Source: Casimicrobiaceae bacterium (GTDB taxonomy: Bacteria > Pseudomonadota > Gammaproteobacteria > Burkholderiales > Casimicrobiaceae). Taken from it: a DNA stretch of 5,044 nucleotides. The stretch lies in assembly GCA_955652025.1 (NCBI GenBank), contig CATPAO010000092.1, forward strand, positions 1 to 5,044. Reading direction: 5' to 3'. Shown here piece by piece: positions 1-5,044 of this stretch. The stretch's first letter is position 1. Every line of letters begins with the position of its first letter. The notes beneath the pieces were generated by a model. That model did not search any database. It saw nothing but the letters and a program-made list of their open reading frames with translations, and had not been told where the DNA came from. A program made the position numbers and the translations under genes.

Positions 1-345
1 GAAAAAAGCGATGAGAATCTTGACCCTAGCATCGTGCTCCTTTCGGGCCCGCTCGCTCAACCCTTGGTAGACAACCGATCGTGTGCGGTAGTAGTCGGCG
101 ACGGTGCCTAACCGTAGTGTATGTGAGGACTCGATCTCCTCGTCGTTCAGTATTGCTGCCAAGAGAGCTTTCGCCAGCCTCTCGGCCTCTGCTCGGTCCG
201 AAGTTCCGAGACATTTCCGATCCATTCCGCGCGACGGCACCCAGAACGCGCGCTAAAACAACCCCGGCACCCGTCGCAAGAGGTCGGTCAGATAAATGGG
301 GTGAATCCTCAGCTGACCGTTCTGCGCGGTGGCGCTGGGCGCCAT
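1..345 (-). pseudogene. N-terminal part of a tyrosine recombinase/integrase, interrupted by an in-frame TAG and cut by the window edge
   Basis: Read on the minus strand from an ATG at 345-343, this frame gives 30 codons, a TAG at 255-253, and then 84 open codons to the left edge. After the stop come RAFWVPSRG and CLGTSDRAEAERLAKALLAA, the basic beta-strand segment followed by 'LGTsdraeAerla' that is typical of the N-terminal arm of phage-type integrases. Next comes LRLGTVADYYRTRS and a helical ERARKEHDARVKILIAFF, which resembles the SAM-like core-binding domain. The stretch before the stop (YLTDLLRRVPGLF) flows naturally into what follows it, so the TAG looks like a disruption, for example of a CAG codon. 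A GGGGAG ribosome binding site lies 4 nt before the ATG. The catalytic domain with its Arg/His/Tyr residues would be beyond the edge and cannot be judged. The gene could alternatively start at the GTG at 240-238, but no ribosome binding site precedes it. Integrase identity is fairly sure; pseudogene status is less so. Confidence 0.62.
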
Positions 346-349
346 CGCG

Positions 350-355
350 CTCCCC
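350..355 (-). promoter_or_regulatory. Ribosome binding site for the integrase remnant
   Basis: Minus-strand GGGGAG sits 4 nt upstream of the ATG at 345-343. It supports this ATG as the original start of the integrase gene, which places the TAG at codon 31 inside the coding region and not upstream of it. The spacing is short, so support is moderate. Confidence 0.4.
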
Positions 356-440
356 ACAGCGCATGGTGTTCGGCCAGGCAGTATCAAGCTGGCGTGCCGA
401 TCAGAATATCTGCAAACTCAGACAGGAGCTGGCTACAAAA

Positions 441-449
441 AAGGAGAGG
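441..449 (+). promoter_or_regulatory. Strong Shine-Dalgarno site that fixes the hydrolase start at 455
   Basis: AAGGAGAGG lies just upstream of the ATG at 455, with 8 nt between AAGGAG and the start codon. The same reading frame stays open upstream to an ATG at 329, but those 42 extra codons would hide the signal peptide and would overlap the divergent integrase start at 345. The site therefore selects 455 as the true start. I saw no convincing -35/-10 pair in the 109 bp between the two divergent genes. Confidence 0.85.
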
Positions 450-454
450 ATTCC

Positions 455-3061
455 ATGCGGTGGTTCCTAACAGCACTGGCTGCCACACTCGTCACCACGC
501 CGTCAGTCGCTCAAAGGTCCTCTTCATCGTCGAGCCAACAACCGCGATCCGTATACATTGACGGCGGCATCATCCGGTGGAGGGATACCGGACGGGAGGT
601 CGCCCTTTTCGGCGCCAACTATACGCTTCCCTCGGCGTCGGACTACCGCGCGGCCGGCTACCTCGGCCTCGACCGAAAGAAGATGATCGATGAAGACATG
701 GCGCAATTCGCCCGCATGGGATGGGACGCTCTCCGTGTCGGCATCTGGGGCGATTGGGAAAACACCGACCGCGCCGGCAATCTCGTCGTGAACGATCACC
801 TCGATCTCGTCGATTATCTCATCGACCGCGCGCGCGAGCGCGGGATATACATACTTCTCACGCCGATCACGACGTACGAGAGCACCTGGCCCGATGCGCT
901 GCGTGACACGACCCTACCCGGCTTCTCTAATTTCTACAAGAAATCCGAGCTCGGTACCAATGCCGCCGCGATCTCAGCGCAGGTGAACTACATCCAGCAG
1001 CTCCTGCGGCACGTGAACCCGTATACCGGCATCGCACTTAAGGACGAGCCATCGATTCTGTTCGTCGAGATGATCAACGAGCCGACGCACCACAGCGCCG
1101 ATGTCGGCGGTTCGGTGGCCTACATCAACGCGCTGACTAACGCGGTGCGAAGCACCGGGTCGAAGGCAATCCTATTCCATAACGTTAGTCAGGACTTCGA
1201 CATCGCCGACGCGATCGCAAAGTCGTCGGCGCAGGGAGTGACCTTCGGCTGGTATCCAACCGGTCTCAACTCTGGCCACGAGCTTCGCGGAAACTATCTT
1301 CGCACAGTCGACGACTACCCGAAGATGCGTGACCGGCGCATCGCGGGCCTGCCAAGGATTGTCTACGAGTTTGATTCGCCGGATTTGCGGACGGGGTACA
1401 TGTACCCTGCGATGGTGCGGACCATGCGCTCGGTGGGGACGCAATTCGCTGCCATGTTCGCGTATGACATGCTCGGCACTGCCTCGCGCAACCTCGGATG
1501 GCAGACTCATTACCTGAACCTGGTCTACACTCCTCGGAAGGCAATGAGCGCAGTGATTGCCGCCGAGGCGATGCGGCGTCTGCCGCGCGGTAAGTCTTTC
1601 GGCCCATATCCCGGTAACCGCGCGTTCGGCGACTTTCGCGTTAGCTACGAGGAGAATTCGGCCACGCTAGCGGCGACAGACGCCTACCTCAATGCCGGCG
1701 CCAGCGACGTCGCGCCTGCGCATCCCGCACTGTTGTCGCGCGTTGCCGGATACGGCTCTTCTCCAGTCGTCATCTACGGTGGCGAGGGTACGTACTTCCT
1801 CGACCGGATCAGACGCGGCGTTTGGCGGCTCGAGGTCTATCCTGATGCTGTACCGGTGCGCGATCCCTTCGAGATGCCCAGCGGAGACAAGATCGTCACG
1901 CGTGCGATCTGGCGAGCGTGGCCGATGCGGATTGCGCTTCCAGACCTGGGGCCGTCGTTCACCGTTGAGCGAATCGCCGGTGACGCGAACGGACAAGCGA
2001 CAACACAGGCATCGGACGGCGGTTTCACTGTAACTCCGGGTGTTTATCTGCTCGGGCAAAGCGGGACGGTGGACCGCAAATCCTTGCCGGCCTTTCTCGG
2101 CGAGCTTCGGATGGATGAATATCATGCGCCGCGCGGCGACACGTTGCCCGTCACGGTGACGGTTGATGCGCCGGCGGAATACGTCGCCGGCGCCAAGATC
2201 GAGATTGCGGCTCGCGTTGTCGACTCGACCGCCCCGGATTCAGTGGTGCTGTCGCTGCGTCGGCGCGACCAGCAATTCTTCCACCGTTACTCGATGCGCT
2301 GGTCAGGCGGGTATGGTTTCGTGGCGTCGTTGCCGGCGGACTCAATCGGGATCGGACCGTTCGAATACGCTATCACGGTGGTAACGCGAGGAGCCGCGAC
2401 GACTTTCCCCGAAGGCGCGCGGAAGCGTCCGTGGGAGTGGAACTATGTCGGGCACCAGTTCTGGCGGGGAGCCGTGGTTGCACCGTCAACCCCGGTGCGG
2501 CTGTTCAGTGCGCGCGAAGACGTGGCCGATCTCGCCTTCTCCCGAATCGGTGATGGTTGGCGGGAAGGGATCTATCGCGTATTGACGTCGGCGGTGAACG
2601 GCGAGCCGGTGTTTCATCTCGAGCTGCCGCGATTCAACGGGCGCGGTCCCAGCGACTACACGGCTTCCCTGGTGGTCAAGGACAGGATCGTCGCCCGCGG
2701 CGAGGCCGTCAGGCAAGCGACGACCGTGCGTATCCGGCTACGGGTCGGAAGCCGCGGAGATGCGGTGCACCTCAGGTTGGTGGAGCGCGACGGCACGAGC
2801 TGGAGCGCCGAGGTGGAAGGGGATACTGCCTGGACTGAGCGAACTATTCGCTTGGCCGACTTAACCTCCGCCAAGAGCGCGATGCTTCCTCAGGGATTCC
2901 CCGGTGAATGGAGCTACTGGGTGGCCGGCCCGGCTGGTCGCGGCGGCATGGGAGACAGGATCCGATTGCGTGAGATCGAACGGATTCAGCTGTCGCTACG
3001 GCCTTCGGGCGCGAGGGCTCCACAAGTGGAAATCGAGTGGGTGATGCTGGGCTTCCCGTGA
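455..3061 (+). CDS. Secreted glycoside hydrolase, GH5-like (cellulase-superfamily, clan GH-A) with C-terminal beta-sandwich modules
   Basis: This 868-residue protein is predicted to hydrolyse beta-linked polysaccharide or oligosaccharide outside the cytoplasm. Residues 1-19 form a Sec signal peptide with likely cleavage after SVA (Ala19); there is no lipobox cysteine. A run of six serines follows at 22-27. Residues of roughly 33-370 look like a GH-A TIM barrel: LRVGIWGDW (Arg94), FVEMINEPTH with the expected acid/base Glu209, GWYPTGLNSGHE (Tyr267, His275), and IVYEFDSPD with the expected nucleophile Glu305. These assignments come from motif position and were not aligned. Then MFAYDMLG and THYLNLVYTPRKA close the barrel. 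Residues of about 375-535 (GEGTYFLDRIRRGVWRLEVY) and 545-660 look beta-rich, and about 680-868 resembles a galactose-binding or carbohydrate-binding fold ending in VEIEWVMLG. The SusC gene starts 184 bp downstream on the same strand, suggesting a glycan utilization locus. Similar proteins occur in Bacteroidota, from memory of the family. The substrate is unknown; endoglucanase and mannanase are both possible. Confidence 0.85.
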   Translation: MRWFLTALAATLVTTPSVAQRSSSSSSQQPRSVYIDGGIIRWRDTGREVALFGANYTLPSASDYRAAGYLGLDRKKMIDEDMAQFARMGWDALRVGIWGDWENTDRAGNLVVNDHLDLVDYLIDRARERGIYILLTPITTYESTWPDALRDTTLPGFSNFYKKSELGTNAAAISAQVNYIQQLLRHVNPYTGIALKDEPSILFVEMINEPTHHSADVGGSVAYINALTNAVRSTGSKAILFHNVSQDFDIADAIAKSSAQGVTFGWYPTGLNSGHELRGNYLRTVDDYPKMRDRRIAGLPRIVYEFDSPDLRTGYMYPAMVRTMRSVGTQFAAMFAYDMLGTASRNLGWQTHYLNLVYTPRKAMSAVIAAEAMRRLPRGKSFGPYPGNRAFGDFRVSYEENSATLAATDAYLNAGASDVAPAHPALLSRVAGYGSSPVVIYGGEGTYFLDRIRRGVWRLEVYPDAVPVRDPFEMPSGDKIVTRAIWRAWPMRIALPDLGPSFTVERIAGDANGQATTQASDGGFTVTPGVYLLGQSGTVDRKSLPAFLGELRMDEYHAPRGDTLPVTVTVDAPAEYVAGAKIEIAARVVDSTAPDSVVLSLRRRDQQFFHRYSMRWSGGYGFVASLPADSIGIGPFEYAITVVTRGAATTFPEGARKRPWEWNYVGHQFWRGAVVAPSTPVRLFSAREDVADLAFSRIGDGWREGIYRVLTSAVNGEPVFHLELPRFNGRGPSDYTASLVVKDRIVARGEAVRQATTVRIRLRVGSRGDAVHLRLVERDGTSWSAEVEGDTAWTERTIRLADLTSAKSAMLPQGFPGEWSYWVAGPAGRGGMGDRIRLREIERIQLSLRPSGARAPQVEIEWVMLGFP

Positions 3062-3087
3062 CGTCCGTTCTATGCTTTGGTTATACT
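3058..3087 (+). promoter_or_regulatory. Candidate sigma70-type promoter at the end of the hydrolase gene
   Basis: GTGACG at 3058-3063 matches 4 of 6 bases of the -35 consensus. An 18-bp spacer separates it from TATACT at 3082-3087, which matches 5 of 6 bases of the -10 consensus. It overlaps the hydrolase stop codon and would start transcription near 3094, giving the transporter gene its own promoter. AT-rich hexamers stand out in this GC-rich sequence, but the match is by eye only. Confidence 0.3.
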
Positions 3088-3088
3088 G

Positions 3089-3117
3089 TTGGGGTTTCAC
3101 TCACCCCGTTCTATATT
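3089..3117 (+). promoter_or_regulatory. Candidate promoter for the SusC transporter gene
   Basis: TTGGGG at 3089-3094 and TATATT at 3112-3117 are separated by an optimal 17 bp. The -10 matches 5 of 6 bases and the -35 only 3 of 6. Transcription would begin near 3124 and leave a leader of about 120 nt before the transporter ATG. A weak -35 often goes with activator control, and an inverted repeat overlaps it, but both links are inference. It competes with the candidate ending at 3087; at most one may be real. Confidence 0.33.
3091..3107. repeat. Short inverted repeat GGGGT-7-ACCCC over the candidate promoter
   Basis: GGGGT at 3091-3095 pairs with ACCCC at 3103-3107 across a 7-nt loop. There is no following T-run, so it is not a convincing intrinsic terminator for the hydrolase gene. 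It covers the -35 edge and spacer of the candidate promoter at 3089-3117, so it could be an operator or simply chance. A 5-bp stem is weak evidence. Confidence 0.25.
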
Positions 3118-3198
3118 AGCGTCGCGCGATCGGACGGTTCAGGTCAATAAGCTTATCGCGTGCGAAAAATTCCTGAGGTGTTCTAGAAGGCAGCAGGA

Positions 3199-3211
3199 CC
3201 GTGAGTCACGG
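3199..3211. promoter_or_regulatory. Perfect 13-bp palindrome CCGTGA-G-TCACGG, possible operator or leader hairpin
   Basis: Two perfect 6-bp half-sites flank a single central G, ending 34 bp before the transporter ATG at 3246. The symmetry suits a dimeric DNA-binding regulator. A 1-nt loop would make a poor RNA hairpin, so a DNA-level site is more likely if it is functional. It lies downstream of both candidate promoters, where a bound repressor could act as a roadblock. No regulator gene is visible in the window and chance cannot be excluded. Confidence 0.35.
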
Positions 3212-3236
3212 AAAGCTGCATTGTCCTTGTCCCGTT

Positions 3237-3241
3237 GGAGG
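3237..3241 (+). promoter_or_regulatory. Ribosome binding site for the SusC transporter gene
   Basis: GGAGG lies 4 nt upstream of the ATG at 3246. A GTG at 3243 is immediately upstream and in frame, but it is only 1 nt from the GGAGG, so ATG is preferred. The start places a clear signal peptide at the protein N-terminus. Confidence 0.65.
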
Positions 3242-3245
3242 CGTG

Positions 3246-5044
3246 ATGTGGCGAAAGGCATTAGTTGGTCTGCTCGCATCCCTGGCAGCAAACGGCACGA
3301 TTGGAGCCCAGACCGGGAGGATTACCGGTTCGGTCACGACAGCTGACGGAGGCCGGCCGGTCTCGAGGGTACAGGTCGTTGTGGTCGGGACCGCCCAAGG
3401 CGGCGTCACCGGGGAAGACGGGAGTTACACGATAGTGTTGGACCCGGGTACGTACAGCCTGCGCGTCCGGCGCCTCGGCTTCAGCCCCGACTCGGCCAGC
3501 GGCGTTGTCGTCACGAGCGGTGGAGTTACGACGCGGGATTTCCGGGTGATTCCAACCGCCCAGGTGCTCGGCGACGTAGTCGCCATTGGTTACGGCACCA
3601 CCCGGGCAAGAGACCTCACGGGCTCAGTCTCGACCACCAGTGAAGCGGACTTCAACCCCGGCCGCGTAGTGAGCCCGGAGGAACTGATCCGAGCGAAGGT
3701 GCCCGGGGTGCAGGTGGTCGACAATAACGAGCCCGGCGGCGGGATGACGATCAGGATTAGGGGCGGCACGTCGACTGGCGCCTACGGCGCGTCGAACGAT
3801 CCGCTCTATGTGGTCGATGGCGTGCCGCTGCAGGTGGGCGGCGGCGCATCGGCCGGACGTAACCCGCTCAACTTCCTCAATCCGAGAGATATCGCGACGA
3901 TCACGGTGCTAAAGGACGCGTCGTCGACGGCGATCTATGGCTCCCGTGGTGCAAATGGCGTGGTCATTATCACGACGAAATCTGGGTCGACGGGGCCTAA
4001 CTTTGCGTACAGCGGGTCTGTCTCCAGTTCGCGGGTGACAGGCGGGCCTAACCTGGTCGATGCGTCGCAATTCCGCGCCGCCGTACAAAAGTACGCGCCA
4101 TACCGGTCGTCAATGCTCGGGACCGCGAATACCAACTGGCTTCAGGCCATCGAGCGTGACGCGAACGGAGTCGAGCACTCGCTCGGTGTTTCAGGTCATC
4201 GGGACGCGATGAACTACCGCCTCGGTCTTGGCTACCTCAACCAGTCGGGCGTCCTGCAGGGAACCCAAACGCAGCGCGCGGCGCTGTCCCTCAACTATGC
4301 CGATCGACTCTTCGATCGTCTGAACGTCCGCACCAATCTCAAAGGGTCGCGCACCAAAGATTTCTTTACTCCTGGCGGCGTTCTCGGAAACGCGATCGCG
4401 TTCCCCTCAACTCAGCCGATCGTGACTGACTCGGGGACGTATTACGAGTTTCGGGGCGCTGGGGGCGCGCCGATCACGGGTGTGCCGAACAATCCACCCG
4501 CCATCCTCGCGCAAGTCCAGGATCAGGGCACAACGTTGCGGAGCGTTGGCGACGTCGAAGGAGAGTACGAGTTCCCCTTCCTTAGCGGATTGACGGCAAC
4601 GTTGCGCGGCGGCTACGATGTAGTGCGCGCTGACCGCACCACCTTTACTCCGACGACGCTCTACTCGCAGCTCACCGGCAGCACGCCGGGCAACTTTTAC
4701 CGCAACATTCCGGAGCAGCAGAACACTGTGCTCGACGTGTTTGCCAAGTATGCGCGGCAGCTCGATCAGCTATCGAGTTCGTTTGACTTCACGGCAGGGT
4801 ATTCCGCCGAGCGATTCCGTGGCGATTACCCCTCCCTCAGTGTGAGCGGCCTCGGCTCGAACCTCCTTGGCCTTTATGGCATCCCTACCGCTGCCGAGGT
4901 GAGACCGTTCTACAACGTGGACGAGACGCGGCTCGTATCCGGCTTTGGTCGCGCGAACTGGACCATTAAAGACCGCTACCTTTTCACGGCCACAGTTCGC
5001 CGTGACGGCTCCTCAAAGTTCGCGCTCGCCAACCAGTATGGAAC
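3246..5044 (+). CDS. SusC/RagA-family TonB-linked outer-membrane transporter, 3' end beyond the window
   Basis: This is a TonB-dependent outer-membrane importer, probably of oligosaccharides released by the upstream hydrolase. The 599 visible residues are open to the right edge; the family is usually about 1,000 residues, so some 40% is missing. Residues 1-21 form a signal peptide (cleavage GA|Q). Residues of about 24-104 are a carboxypeptidase-regulatory-like beta-sandwich (GRITGSV, then GEDGSYTIVLDPGTYSLRVR), the N-terminal extension typical of SusC. VLGDVVAIGYGT at 107-118 is the SusC signature before the plug. The plug domain includes IRIRGG (169-174), DPLYVVDGVPL (185-195), FLNPRDIATITVLKDAS (210-226) and AIYGSRGANGVVIITTKSG (229-247). 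The beta-barrel follows, with RRDGSSKF (585-592), a conserved SusC barrel motif. No frameshift or internal stop was seen. A SusD-like lipoprotein gene is expected downstream. Family assignment is firm; the substrate is inferred only from the neighbour. Confidence 0.95.
   Translation, partial: MWRKALVGLLASLAANGTIGAQTGRITGSVTTADGGRPVSRVQVVVVGTAQGGVTGEDGSYTIVLDPGTYSLRVRRLGFSPDSASGVVVTSGGVTTRDFRVIPTAQVLGDVVAIGYGTTRARDLTGSVSTTSEADFNPGRVVSPEELIRAKVPGVQVVDNNEPGGGMTIRIRGGTSTGAYGASNDPLYVVDGVPLQVGGGASAGRNPLNFLNPRDIATITVLKDASSTAIYGSRGANGVVIITTKSGSTGPNFAYSGSVSSSRVTGGPNLVDASQFRAAVQKYAPYRSSMLGTANTNWLQAIERDANGVEHSLGVSGHRDAMNYRLGLGYLNQSGVLQGTQTQRAALSLNYADRLFDRLNVRTNLKGSRTKDFFTPGGVLGNAIAFPSTQPIVTDSGTYYEFRGAGGAPITGVPNNPPAILAQVQDQGTTLRSVGDVEGEYEFPFLSGLTATLRGGYDVVRADRTTFTPTTLYSQLTGSTPGNFYRNIPEQQNTVLDVFAKYARQLDQLSSSFDFTAGYSAERFRGDYPSLSVSGLGSNLLGLYGIPTAAEVRPFYNVDETRLVSGFGRANWTIKDRYLFTATVRRDGSSKFALANQYG

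Noticed and set aside
26..364. 112-residue open frame on the minus strand overlapping the integrase remnant
   Set aside because: It is in a different frame from the integrase-like sequence, has low-complexity Arg/Gly-rich content and no recognisable motif. It is a shadow of the GC-rich region.
455..535. Lipoprotein anchor on the hydrolase
   Set aside because: There is no cysteine near the cleavage site; the N-terminus fits a standard Sec signal peptide ending SVA|Q.
81..561. Two overlapping plus-strand open frames at 81-470 and 301-561
   Set aside because: They run antisense to the integrase remnant and across the hydrolase start, with Arg/Ser-rich composition and no family features.
1667..2125. 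152-residue minus-strand open frame inside the hydrolase gene
   Set aside because: Antisense to a well-supported coding region with no recognisable domain; long antisense frames are common in high-GC genes.
3091..3107. Intrinsic terminator for the hydrolase gene
   Set aside because: The stem is only 5 bp and is followed by GTTCTATATT, not a T-run.
3077..3346. 89-residue plus-strand open frame across the intergenic leader
   Set aside because: It overlaps the signal peptide and first domain of the SusC gene in another frame, has no good ribosome binding site, and has no recognised motif.
1..5044. CRISPR array, tRNA, rRNA or insertion-sequence ends
   Set aside because: No regularly spaced repeats, cloverleaf-like sequence, rRNA-like blocks or paired terminal inverted repeats were seen by eye on either strand.

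Overview
This 5,044-base window comes from a GC-rich bacterium with a Gram-negative envelope. It holds two real genes on the + strand plus the start of a damaged gene on the - strand. The rightmost gene is a SusC-type TonB-dependent outer-membrane transporter, which implies an outer membrane and TonB energy transduction. SusC proteins are commonest in Bacteroidota. Here, however, the base composition is high GC, the signal peptides end in Ala-Gln, a Shine-Dalgarno site precedes both + strand genes, and no clear Bacteroidota-type promoter is seen. Together these point to Gemmatimonadota or a similar GC-rich SusC-bearing phylum. This taxonomic guess is inference, not a measured placement.

Layout. 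Positions 1-345 (- strand) encode the N-terminal part of a tyrosine recombinase/phage-type integrase. It runs off the left edge and carries an in-frame TAG after 30 codons, so it is probably a pseudogene. Positions 346-454 are a short divergent intergenic region holding the ribosome binding sites of both flanking genes. Positions 455-3061 (+) encode an 868-residue secreted glycoside hydrolase with a GH5-like (clan GH-A) catalytic domain and C-terminal beta-sandwich-like modules. Positions 3062-3245 are an intergenic leader with two candidate promoters and two short inverted repeats. Positions 3246-5044 (+) encode the first 599 residues of the SusC-family transporter, which continues past the right edge.

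How the parts work together. A secreted polysaccharide hydrolase placed 184 bp upstream of a co-directional SusC transporter is the arrangement of a polysaccharide utilization locus. The enzyme would cut a glycan outside the outer membrane or in the periplasm, and the transporter, with a SusD-like partner expected just beyond the right edge, would import oligosaccharides. The substrate cannot be read from this sequence. The integrase remnant suggests that the locus sits next to a mobile or formerly mobile segment. I found no RNA gene, CRISPR array, insertion sequence or clearly new system here. The points most worth following are the interrupted integrase, the unassigned hydrolase subfamily with its uncharacterised C-terminal modules, and the palindrome in the transporter leader.
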